This document shows, piece by piece, positions 1 through 5,118 of a stretch of 7,086 nt of DNA. Every line of letters starts with the position of its first letter. The first letter of the stretch is position 1. This DNA is from an uncultured Armatimonadota bacterium (lineage in GTDB: Bacteria > Armatimonadota > Armatimonadia > Armatimonadales > Armatimonadaceae): contig CAIYBQ010000439.1 in the NCBI GenBank assembly GCA_903924445.1, positions 1-7,086 of the forward strand. Direction: 5' to 3'. Position numbers and translations under genes: made by a program. The notes under the pieces are model-generated. The model saw only the letters and a program-made list of their open reading frames with translations, searched no databases and had not been told where the DNA came from.

Positions 1-278
1 CGGTTCTTCTTCCGATTATCAAGAAAGACATTGACAACAATTCGGTGCATCCAAGTGGAAAACATCGCTTCGCGGCGGAACGCCTTGATGTGGTTCCAGC
101 CACGAATAAAGGCCTCTTGGGCGATGTCCGCTGCGTCATCCGAGTTGCCCGTCAGACGCACCGCAAGCTGAAACATCACGCGTTCATAACGGCGAACAAG
201 GACATCATATGCATGGACATCCCCTTTACAGGACCGCTCGATAAGCGAGCGTTCATCCGGCGGCGGGCCACTACGCAC
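1..278 (-). CDS. ECF-type RNA polymerase sigma factor, N-terminal part (truncated by window edge)
   Basis: The 92 visible residues form the sigma-70 region 2 of an extracytoplasmic-function sigma factor, which directs RNA polymerase to a small set of promoters, usually for envelope or stress genes. Visible features are an N-terminal helix around YDVLVRRYERVMF (residues 24-36), the core-binding/-10 recognition motif DIAQEAFIRGW (51-61), and the WMHRIVVNVFLDNRKK helix (76-91) typical of region 2.3-2.4. Region 4 lies beyond the window. I chose GTG at 276-278, which overlaps the end of the DUF4446 gene by 8 bases; an in-frame TTG at 288-290 is the alternative, and neither has a well-placed Shine-Dalgarno. 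The overlap implies co-transcription with, and probably translational coupling to, the upstream membrane protein. No anti-sigma gene can be judged because the downstream side is missing. Confidence 0.88.
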   Translation of the reverse strand, partial: MRSGPPPDERSLIERSCKGDVHAYDVLVRRYERVMFQLAVRLTGNSDDAADIAQEAFIRGWNHIKAFRREAMFSTWMHRIVVNVFLDNRKKN

Positions 279-819
279 TTTTACTGGCAAGCCCTTGTTG
301 TGCCGGCAGCGTTGCGGATGCAATGACAAGCTTTTCTTCATCGGAGAGCAAAATGTTGCTGATGCCATTCACGACAGGCTTGCAATAAGTCCGGCTCTCC
401 GCACGTCCAGTGATAACGGTGATGACCAATCCCGAGTTTGCATCATCAAGAAGTGCAATCGAAAAACTCTGCATCCCGCCCTGACCAGGAACCGCATCGT
501 AGCGGGCGAATCCAGTCTTTCTGAAGCCTTGGATAAAGGATGAATCGATACGCTGGACGGCTTTTGTGAGCGATTCGATGCGTGCTTCGGATTCCTGTGC
601 GGACTCGATGGTTTTCATGACCTGTGCTTCGAGATCACTACCGGTGGTACCTCGGAAGAGGCGCTTGTGGCGCGCGGACAGAGTGGTGATGCGATTGGTC
701 CACAGCGTCGTGATTAGGATGGCGAGGACATGCAAGGCGATGGTGATAGCAAGGGCTGTCCCAGGGTGAAGTTTAACCCACGCTACGAGGCCACCGAGGG
801 CATTGTCGATGCTGTCCAT
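271..819 (-). CDS. DUF4446 family membrane-anchored protein
   Basis: A 182-residue protein of unknown function. An amphipathic start is followed by one hydrophobic segment (about residues 22-41, TALAITIALHVLAILITTLW). Next comes a basic stretch and a charged, coiled-coil-like helix (about 60-95). The conserved core runs from about 98 to 170: GFARYDAVPGQGGMQSFSIALLD, then ITGRAESRTYCKPVVNG and LSDEEK. That order (RYDA, GG-SFS-ALLD, GR-S--Y-KPV-NG, LS-EE) is how I recognise DUF4446; the family has no established function. Topology is probably a short N-terminus, one membrane helix and a cytoplasmic coiled coil plus core. ATG 817-819 has no Shine-Dalgarno; an extended -10 lies only 6 nt upstream. 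The 3' end overlaps the ECF sigma start, so the two are likely made together. A role in sensing for that sigma factor is only a guess. Confidence 0.85.
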   Translation of the reverse strand: MDSIDNALGGLVAWVKLHPGTALAITIALHVLAILITTLWTNRITTLSARHKRLFRGTTGSDLEAQVMKTIESAQESEARIESLTKAVQRIDSSFIQGFRKTGFARYDAVPGQGGMQSFSIALLDDANSGLVITVITGRAESRTYCKPVVNGISNILLSDEEKLVIASATLPAQQGLASKSA

Positions 820-825
820 GGCGCG

Positions 826-834
826 ATTGTAGCA
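826..834 (-). promoter_or_regulatory. Extended -10 promoter element, probably giving a leaderless DUF4446 transcript
   Basis: On the minus strand, TGCTACAAT (an extended -10, TGnTAnnnT) ends 6 bases before the ATG at 819. Transcription would begin at or next to the start codon, and there is no Shine-Dalgarno in between. The -35 region is poor (about GTGAAC, half matching TTGACA), as is common for extended -10 promoters. Seen in sequence; promoter activity is inferred. Confidence 0.5.
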
Positions 835-870
835 GACACACGGGTGGGGTTCACGTGTTCTGCCGATGGA

Positions 871-1725
871 CTACAGTCCTGAGCTACGTAGGAATGCCAG
901 CTCATTCGATGTCAATCTGTAGGCGGCTGCGAACACGATGCCCATCAGGATCCACACACCACCGATGATCCACTTTGTGGATACCGACACATTATCGAAA
1001 TAGGGAAGCTTTGGGAGCGGGTTACGCCAGTGGTGGATTGCCGGCATCAAGGACATCAGACCAAGAATCCACACGATTGGACTTGTGGGTGCGACGACAA
1101 CCAACAGGATGATGCCCGGGAGGAGGAGCTTTGGAAAGGTGGCCATCGCGACCGTACCGCCGCTTAGAAATGGCGCTGGCGCGAGCTGGAACAATGTAAT
1201 CGAGAGGCCAAGCAGTCCCATCACCGGCCAGATACGTGATCCGGTTGCGGCATAGAGGCCCAGACAGCTGAGCGACAGAAGGCCGCTTGCGATCGGGCCT
1301 GAGAGCCCAACCCACGCATCGTGTGCCGCGGTTTCGCCTGCATCCGCTGCGGTCAGGCCGCCACCGATAAACGGGATGAGTGTGAGTGCCTTTATCTTGC
1401 GCTGTTGGAGCCTGAGGGTGATGTAGCGCCCGAGGGACATCGAGAGGATGATCACCGTGATAATCACCGCTGCGGGCCATCCGAAGAGGTAGGCTTTGAT
1501 ACCAACAAACAAAAGGATAGAGAGGCCGGATTTCGCGACCCAGAGAAACTTAAGCGCACCGAGTATGGACTTGCCTTTTAAAAGAAAGAGTCCAACGGCG
1601 GGCAGGAACTTCAGGATTCCATTGCGTGGCTTTGCTGTGGGCTGAGCTGGCTGTTCCGGTTGCACATTGTATGAGTCCGGGTGGTTTTCCGGTGCTTGTG
1701 GTTTCTCGTCATCGGGTGTGTTCAC
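871..1725 (-). CDS. M50/site-2-protease-like membrane protein lacking catalytic residues (pseudoprotease)
   Basis: A 284-residue protein: a hydrophilic Pro/Gln-rich tail (1-34) followed by about six hydrophobic segments. The architecture matches soluble-face M50 proteases (site-2-protease type). The segment IILSMSLGRYITLRLQ (about 92-107) sits where HExxH should be. KALTLIPFIGG (112-122) matches the family's F-IPF-GG strand, GLSGPIASGLLSL (140-152) matches the AGP-aN helix, and FQLAPAPFLSGG (179-190) matches the N-xPxxPLDGG metal-ligand helix. HELGH reads MSLGR, the Asn of GPxaN reads Ser, and the Asp of LDGG reads Ser, so zinc binding and proteolysis should be lost. Family assignment is inference from the order of these motifs. 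The start is GTG 1723-1725, which shares GTGA with the upstream stop and lacks a clear Shine-Dalgarno, pointing to translational coupling. It may bind transmembrane substrates without cutting them. Confidence 0.72.
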   Translation of the reverse strand: MNTPDDEKPQAPENHPDSYNVQPEQPAQPTAKPRNGILKFLPAVGLFLLKGKSILGALKFLWVAKSGLSILLFVGIKAYLFGWPAAVIITVIILSMSLGRYITLRLQQRKIKALTLIPFIGGGLTAADAGETAAHDAWVGLSGPIASGLLSLSCLGLYAATGSRIWPVMGLLGLSITLFQLAPAPFLSGGTVAMATFPKLLLPGIILLVVVAPTSPIVWILGLMSLMPAIHHWRNPLPKLPYFDNVSVSTKWIIGGVWILMGIVFAAAYRLTSNELAFLRSSGL

Positions 1726-2225
1726 GCGAGTGTGACGGGTGTTTCTGCTTCGATGATTGTTGCAATTGCGGCTGAAATGGCTTGTAGCGACTCGGTGCCG
1801 GACTTGCGTGTCTTTGCTACGATGATTCCCGGTGCGTTGACAAGGAGCGTTGTTGGGTAGTCCGCGATGCCGTAGAGCTGCGCGTGGTAGCCATCGGCGT
1901 CGATCAGGCGGCTGCCCGTGAACCCGGCTGCCTTTGCGACGGCATCCACTTCTGCGTGCGTGCCCGCGCTGAACACAGGCCAGACGGTGACTTTGCCGCT
2001 TTCTTTATAGCCAGCCGCAAGCTGTTCGAGGAGCGCAAGGATGCGTGTGGCATCTGGAGATGTTGCATCTATAAAGGACAGCACCAAGGCGCCTTTGCCC
2101 CGTACCTGGCCGGTGTGGCAGGTTCGTCCATTTTGGTCGGTGAGCTGGATGTCACGGATGTAGGTATGTGTCCGTGCGGTGTTGTCTCCCCAGCGCTGTT
2201 GCCCTTGTCCGCCGTAGATTGCCAT
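1722..2225 (-). CDS. Thioredoxin-fold (redoxin/AhpC-TSA-like) protein without the CxxC active site
   Basis: A 167-residue protein with no signal peptide, so probably cytoplasmic. After a polar N-terminus, IRDIQLTDQNGRTC (23-36) resembles the opening hairpin of redoxins and GALVLSFIDATSPDATRILALLEQLA (45-70) the beta-strand/active-site helix. In thioredoxins and TlpA/peroxiredoxins this reads FWA-WC--C; here the CxxC positions are S56-P57-D58-A59. The later strand with the cis-proline is intact (DYPTTLLVN, 122-130), as is the closing helix. Its only cysteine is C36, so ordinary disulfide exchange looks impossible. ATG 2223-2225 was chosen over longer options because AAGGGG lies 8 nt upstream; residues further upstream show no family similarity. 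The stop overlaps the GTG of the M50-like gene by 4 bases. It could act as a binding or scaffold domain for that membrane protein. Confidence 0.72.
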   Translation of the reverse strand: MAIYGGQGQQRWGDNTARTHTYIRDIQLTDQNGRTCHTGQVRGKGALVLSFIDATSPDATRILALLEQLAAGYKESGKVTVWPVFSAGTHAEVDAVAKAAGFTGSRLIDADGYHAQLYGIADYPTTLLVNAPGIIVAKTRKSGTESLQAISAAIATIIEAETPVTLA

Positions 2226-2233
2226 GCCAATGT

Positions 2234-2239
2234 CCCCTT
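2234..2239 (-). promoter_or_regulatory. Ribosome binding site of the redoxin-like gene
   Basis: AAGGGG on the minus strand, 8 nt before ATG 2225. It decides the start in favour of the short form; the in-frame codons further upstream have no such signal. Confidence 0.7.
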
Positions 2240-2245
2240 GCCTGC

Positions 2246-2261
2246 AGGTGTAATTACACCT
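2246..2261. promoter_or_regulatory. Perfect 16-bp palindrome in the divergent intergenic region, candidate operator
   Basis: AGGTGTAATTACACCT is its own reverse complement with no loop, so it suits a dimeric DNA-binding protein better than an RNA hairpin. It starts 20 nt upstream of the redoxin-like start codon. Both strands read TGTAAT inside it, so it may also overlap a -10 element. A separate copy of the half-site GGTGTAAT lies at 2336-2343. Confidence 0.5.
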
Positions 2262-2335
2262 ATTGGTACGTAGCAAGTTTACCATCAGGCATCGTTTTGC
2301 CTTGCCATTCCGCGGTGCAAAGGCGGTTGTCGTAG

Positions 2336-2343
2336 GGTGTAAT
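2336..2343 (+). promoter_or_regulatory. Half-site GGTGTAAT, possible operator half or -10 of the Gfo/Idh gene
   Basis: This repeats eight bases of the palindrome arm found at 2246-2261. TGTAAT (2338-2343) could be the -10 hexamer for the oxidoreductase gene 46 bp downstream, though no good -35 is visible. An 8-base match could also be chance. Confidence 0.3.
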
Positions 2344-2374
2344 GGTTGGAACATGGGCCCAGAGGTACGGCCCC

Positions 2375-2380
2375 GAGGAG
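2375..2380 (+). promoter_or_regulatory. Ribosome binding site of the Gfo/Idh gene
   Basis: GAGGAG, 8 nt before ATG 2389-2391. It fixes the start at the first residue of the NAD-binding strand; an in-frame ATG at 2263 would add 42 residues unlike the family. Confidence 0.75.
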
Positions 2381-2388
2381 AGTCCAAA

Positions 2389-3375
2389 ATGGCAGGCTTA
2401 GCGTTTATCGGTGTGGCACATATTCATACCCGCGGCTTTATGTCGCGTGTTGGGGAGCACCCGGATGTGACGGTTGTTTCGATGTTTGATGACGATGCGC
2501 ATTATACGGAGAAGGCGCTGGAGTGGGCTCCCGAGGCTGTTGTTGCAGCATCGGTGGATGCTGCCCTTGCGGTTCCCGGCGTGGATGCGATTGTGGTCTG
2601 CACGCAGACGCTGAAACATAAAGATGTCATTGCGCAGGTCGTGGCGACCGGACAGCCTATTTTTATAGAGAAGCCGATTGGATTTGCAGCTGATGATGCC
2701 CTTGAAATAGCTGACTTGGTTGAGGCAACTGGGAACATTTTTCAGACGGGGTACTTCATGCGTGGGATTGGTGAGCTTCGCAAAATCAAGTCGCTGGTGG
2801 ATGCGGGTGCATTTGGACAGATCACGCGTGTGCGTGCGAGCAACTGCCACCGCGGAGCATTGGGTGGTTGGTTTGATGGCGATATGCGCTGGATGGCGGA
2901 TCCCAAGCAGAGTGGCGTCGGAGGCTTTGGTGACCTCGGTACGCATATGCTGGACATTTTGATTTGGATGTTCGGGGATGTCGAGCGGGTCACGGGGCGT
3001 ATTGGGCTGGGAACCGCCCGTTATGAAGGCTGTGATGAAACGGGTGAAGCCATTCTGGTCTTTAAGAACGGCGTTGTAGCGACGCTTGCCGCCGGCTGGG
3101 ATGACATCACCGATCCGCAGACATACATGGTCTCCGGAACACAGCTCCACGCATCGGTTGTACAGGGCAAGCTGCGTTTGACAACCCTAGATGGCCCTTA
3201 TGAGGGCGAGCTTGAAGAAGGGTGTGAGAGCGCCCCTGCGGGCTTCGATGCATTCTTGGCTGTGTGTACGGGCGGGGATGCAGATCTTGTCGGTGTCCGT
3301 GAAGCTGCATACCGTAACAGTGTCATGCAAGCGGTCTATGAAAGTGCCGCCAATAGTACGTGGATTTTGTTGTAG
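2389..3375 (+). CDS. Gfo/Idh/MocA family NAD(P)-dependent oxidoreductase
   Basis: A 328-residue cytoplasmic enzyme of the Gfo/Idh/MocA family, which oxidises or reduces sugars, inositols and related polyols with NAD(P). The Rossmann strand opens at residue 2: GLAFIGVAHIHTRGF. The usual GxGxxG is degenerate (GVAHIH), a variant also seen in some family members. The acidic strand end SMFDDD (31-36), DAIVVCTQ (66-73) and the signature EKPIG (94-98, with the catalytic Lys) follow. The C-terminal alpha/beta domain contains GGFGDLGTHMLDIL (178-191), where the conserved Asp and His sit. Length is normal. It is transcribed divergently from the redoxin-like/M50-like pair, from a 163-bp shared region holding a palindrome, and ends at a strong hairpin, so it is probably monocistronic. 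The substrate cannot be told from sequence; the surface-polysaccharide genes downstream make a nucleotide-sugar or sugar substrate possible but unproven. Confidence 0.88.
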   Translation: MAGLAFIGVAHIHTRGFMSRVGEHPDVTVVSMFDDDAHYTEKALEWAPEAVVAASVDAALAVPGVDAIVVCTQTLKHKDVIAQVVATGQPIFIEKPIGFAADDALEIADLVEATGNIFQTGYFMRGIGELRKIKSLVDAGAFGQITRVRASNCHRGALGGWFDGDMRWMADPKQSGVGGFGDLGTHMLDILIWMFGDVERVTGRIGLGTARYEGCDETGEAILVFKNGVVATLAAGWDDITDPQTYMVSGTQLHASVVQGKLRLTTLDGPYEGELEEGCESAPAGFDAFLAVCTGGDADLVGVREAAYRNSVMQAVYESAANSTWILL

Positions 3376-3388
3376 GACGCAACTACTC

Positions 3389-3435
3389 ACACATCAACAC
3401 CCGTTTACTGTTTCAGTAAGCGGGTGTTGGTGTGT
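3389..3435 (+). terminator. Long hairpin after the oxidoreductase gene, likely transcription terminator
   Basis: Arms 3389-3410 and 3414-3435 pair over 22 bp around a TTT loop, with two G-U wobbles and no bulge. It starts 13 bases past the stop. There is no T-run after it, so it may end transcription without a U-tract, protect the mRNA 3' end, or insulate the next operon. Confidence 0.6.
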
Positions 3436-3493
3436 TAGGTGGGTCAGGTATCTCTGCGACCGCGTGGTGAAAGTTCGTCTTTCCTTGTGAATA

Positions 3494-3544
3494 TGGTGCG
3501 TGAAATACAATTTTATGTCCTTATTTGAAATATATGACGCACCA
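3494..3544. repeat. Inverted repeat upstream of the glycosyltransferase operon
   Basis: TGGTGCGT (3494-3501) and ACGCACCA (3537-3544) are exact inverse copies; extended to 14 bases per arm (3494-3507 and 3531-3544), 12 positions match. The arms are separated by 23 bp. It could be an activator binding site just upstream of the sigma-54-like promoter, or a hairpin. Confidence 0.4.
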
Positions 3545-3566
3545 AACTACCTGATAATGGACTTTT

Positions 3567-3583
3567 TTGGCATGGAAATTGTA
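3567..3583 (+). promoter_or_regulatory. Sigma-54-like (-24/-12) promoter candidate
   Basis: TTGGCATGGAAATTGTA matches the RpoN consensus yTGGCACGrNNNTTGCw at all positions except two C-to-T changes. The GG doublet and the 10-base gap to the -12 element are right, but the -12 GC reads GT. It lies 124 bp upstream of the glycosyltransferase start. Some PEP-CTERM systems in Proteobacteria use RpoN with a PrsR-type activator, which makes it plausible here; neither gene is in the window. Confidence 0.35.
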
Positions 3584-3641
3584 ATACAGATGGCAAAAAC
3601 CTAGTAATTTTACGCTGAAAATATAAAATCAGTGCTCTAAA

Positions 3642-3696
3642 CTCAAAAGACACCCGGCGAAAACCTGTTCACATTCTGCAGCTCTCGGGTTTTGAG
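3642..3696 (+). promoter_or_regulatory. Leader hairpin before the first glycosyltransferase
   Basis: CTCAAAA (3642-3648) plus CCCG (3653-3656) pair with CGGG (3686-3689) plus TTTTGAG (3690-3696), leaving GACA as a 5' bulge. This is an 11-bp stem with a 29-nt loop that may fold further. It ends immediately before an ATG mini-ORF and 11 nt before the gene start, in a region with no Shine-Dalgarno. I do not recognise a known riboswitch class. Confidence 0.4.
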
Positions 3697-3711
3697 ATGA
3701 ATACCGAATGA
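3697..3711 (+). other. Four-codon mini-ORF overlapping the glycosyltransferase start
   Basis: ATG AAT ACC GAA TGA (Met-Asn-Thr-Glu-stop). Its TGA overlaps the ATG at 3708-3710 in the ATGA arrangement used for translational coupling. It lacks its own Shine-Dalgarno, so it may be chance. Confidence 0.2.
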
Positions 3712-4679
3712 GCATTTTGAACACCATCGACCGTACCGTAGCACGCGCTCAGCGTGTCAGCGATGGTACGCGTCTGGATGGTCTCAAGAGCATCGGTATT
3801 GACACCCCAGATATCGACCTATTAGAGCGCAGCTCCAGTTACGCTCCACGCCATAACACGAATGCATTCGATGTAGAAACCATCAAGGTTGGTGGCGCCA
3901 GCTTTAGTGCGATCAAGATGCAGGATGCGGTTGCATTCATCACCTTGCTGATCCAAAAAGGTACTACGCCTCACCATGTTGTGACGGGGAATCTGGATCA
4001 CCTGTATCGCCTTGAGAATGATGAAGAGTTTCAGCAAGTCTATCGGTCTGCATCCTTGGTTCTTCCCGATGGCATGCCTGTCGTTTGGCTTTCGCGCTTG
4101 TTCCGTTTAGCGGGTGAGCAAGGGCTCCCAGAGCGTGTTGCAGGGAGTGACTTATTGATTGAGCTTGCTCGTCATTCCAGTATTTCCGGTATCCGACTAT
4201 TCCTGCTGGGCGGGGAGCCTGGAGCAGCTGATGGGACGCGCGCTGTCCTCGAGAACCGCTTCCCTGGATGTGTCATTTGCGGCACGTACTGTCCACCAAG
4301 GCATCTTTTTAATACTGCTGAGGAACAGGATCAAATTCGGAAAATTGTCCGTGCGGCCAATCCCGACATCCTCCTGGTTGCCTTTGGTGCTCCAAAGCAG
4401 GAGAAGTGGATTCTGCGTAACAAAGCGTTGCTCGGCGTGCCAGTGCTGATGGGTGTCGGCGGCTCCTTCGAAATGGCAAGCGGTATGGTTGCCCGGGCTC
4501 CAAAGCTGATTCAGATGCTTGGTATGGAATGGGCATTCCGAATGCTTCAAGATCCGGGCAGGCTTTGGCGAAGGTACATCGGAAACAATCTGCCGTTTTT
4601 GTTCCGGTTGCTCGTCCGTACGCTCCAGGAGCGCAGAGCCAGCACCGATCGATTAGTTAGCCGAGGTGAAAGGCTATGA
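3708..4679 (+). CDS. WecG/TagA/CpsF family glycosyltransferase (first copy)
   Basis: A 323-residue member of glycosyltransferase family 26 (WecG/TagA/CpsF), which adds a sugar such as N-acetylmannosamine(uronate) from a UDP donor to a lipid-linked intermediate in surface polysaccharide or teichoic acid synthesis, at the cytoplasmic membrane face. Residues 1-58 are a poorly conserved extension. The catalytic domain follows: VVTGNLDHLYRL (91-102, with the conserved Thr), SLVLPDGMPVVWLSR (116-130, with Asp121 as predicted catalytic base), RLFLLGG (163-169), NPDILLVAFGAPKQEKW (218-234) and GVGGSFEMASG (249-259). The C-terminal tail AFRMLQDPGRLWRRY and hydrophobic/basic PFLFRLLVRTL (296-306) is the expected membrane-binding appendage. 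ATG 3708 has no clear Shine-Dalgarno. The stop shares ATGA with the next gene. It is roughly two-thirds identical by eye to the second copy at 5949-6977. The acceptor and sugar are not predictable. Confidence 0.92.
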   Translation: MSILNTIDRTVARAQRVSDGTRLDGLKSIGIDTPDIDLLERSSSYAPRHNTNAFDVETIKVGGASFSAIKMQDAVAFITLLIQKGTTPHHVVTGNLDHLYRLENDEEFQQVYRSASLVLPDGMPVVWLSRLFRLAGEQGLPERVAGSDLLIELARHSSISGIRLFLLGGEPGAADGTRAVLENRFPGCVICGTYCPPRHLFNTAEEQDQIRKIVRAANPDILLVAFGAPKQEKWILRNKALLGVPVLMGVGGSFEMASGMVARAPKLIQMLGMEWAFRMLQDPGRLWRRYIGNNLPFLFRLLVRTLQERRASTDRLVSRGERL

Positions 4680-5038
4680 GCTACGCCACGCTTGCGCCTG
4701 TGATTGGTCGAACGCCTGATGTTCCATCGTCTATCAGGATGTCCCCGGTCGGAGACCTCTTATACGTTGCATTTTGCAGTGAAGCCATCGAACCGCATTT
4801 TCTGGAGGTTGCAGGGACTCTTTATGTCTTTCTTCAGGATGGCCTGAACTATTCCGGAATCGTCGATGCCATTTCAGCAGTTATGGATCGCCTTCCGGCA
4901 GATTCTGCTTTTTATGGCTATCTCATCGAAGAATTAATCCAACCAGATTGGGCAAATCAACTAGTTGCAAATGGACCTGATGCGGAAACGCAACAGCTGA
5001 GCCATACAACCAATGTCCGGAGGCATATACAAGGGTAA
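4676..5038 (+). CDS. Small conserved protein paired with the glycosyltransferase, tentatively PqqD-like
   Basis: A 120-residue, probably cytoplasmic protein with no signal peptide or membrane helix; I do not recognise it firmly. ATG 4676 overlaps the glycosyltransferase stop by 4 bases (ATGA) and has GAGGTG 7 nt upstream, so it is translationally coupled. Residues 44-66 (E-V-A-G-x-L-Y-x-x-L-Q-D-G then I-V-D-A-I) and the later YLIEELI (82-88) loosely follow the PqqD pattern of LNevG--iW-lldG---v-eIv-al and a closing helix F-L-eL. PqqD-like domains bind peptides (RiPP recognition elements) or partner with modifying enzymes, so this would make it an adaptor; confidence in that is low. Residues 16-35 match the start of the truncated gene at 6977-7086 without gaps, including V/I-P, I, M, P, G and C, so it has a second copy in the operon. 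Confidence 0.75.
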   Translation: MSYATLAPVIGRTPDVPSSIRMSPVGDLLYVAFCSEAIEPHFLEVAGTLYVFLQDGLNYSGIVDAISAVMDRLPADSAFYGYLIEELIQPDWANQLVANGPDAETQQLSHTTNVRRHIQG

Positions 5039-5069
5039 CTTACCTGTAGATATCCTAATTGCTTACCTG
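5039..5069 (+). repeat. Direct repeat CTTACCTG x2 upstream of the PEP-CTERM gene
   Basis: CTTACCTG occurs at 5039-5046 and 5062-5069, start-to-start 23 bp, about two helical turns. The core TTACCTG recurs at 5815-5821 and, inverted, at 5845-5851 in the stem before the second glycosyltransferase. This suggests a regulator site, though eight bases is short. Confidence 0.3.
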
Positions 5070-5092
5070 CATGCCCCTGCATGCAGCAGGGC
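5067..5092 (+). promoter_or_regulatory. Two overlapping, mutually exclusive hairpins before the PEP-CTERM start
   Basis: CTGCATGC (5067-5074) pairs perfectly with GCATGCAG (5079-5086) around a CCCT loop. Alternatively 5073-5080 pairs with 5086-5092 (GCC-CTGC with GCAGGGC, one bulged C). They share bases, so only one can form. The stem ends about 11 nt before the ribosome binding site, so it could gate translation or stabilise the mRNA. Confidence 0.35.
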
Positions 5093-5118
5093 AACCTAAC
5101 AAGAGGAAAATTAAAATA

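Larger units (their letters stand above)
3436..3707. other. AT-rich gene-free upstream region of the glycosyltransferase operon
   Basis: No plausible protein gene is seen here. Counted directly, 3481-3660 is 34% GC, much lower than the genes on either side. It holds an inverted repeat (3494-3544), a sigma-54-like -24/-12 sequence (3567-3583), a leader hairpin (3642-3696) and a four-codon mini-ORF (3697-3711). The layout suits a long regulated promoter and 5' leader. Confidence 0.6.

Noticed and set aside
45..326. Plus-strand open frame opposite the sigma factor
   Set aside because: It is the antisense of clear ECF region 2 sequence, has no ribosome site and resembles no family.
1884..2273. 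Plus-strand open frame opposite the redoxin-like gene
   Set aside because: The minus strand carries a recognisable thioredoxin-type fold with a good ribosome site; this frame is its shadow.
2263..2388. Longer N-terminus for the oxidoreductase
   Set aside because: The extra 42 residues do not look like the family, cross the divergent control region, and the GAGGAG site points to ATG 2389.
2398..3150. Long minus-strand open frame inside the oxidoreductase gene
   Set aside because: It lies fully opposite a strong Gfo/Idh match and has a low-complexity, Cys/His/Arg-rich shadow composition.
3376..3707. A known riboswitch such as a c-di-GMP (GEMM) element
   Set aside because: The conserved core sequences of that class are not present; only generic hairpins are visible.
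5059..5118. Longer N-terminus for the PEP-CTERM protein
   Set aside because: It would place a charged stretch before the signal peptide; ATG 5119 starts a proper signal peptide and has AAGAGGA upstream.
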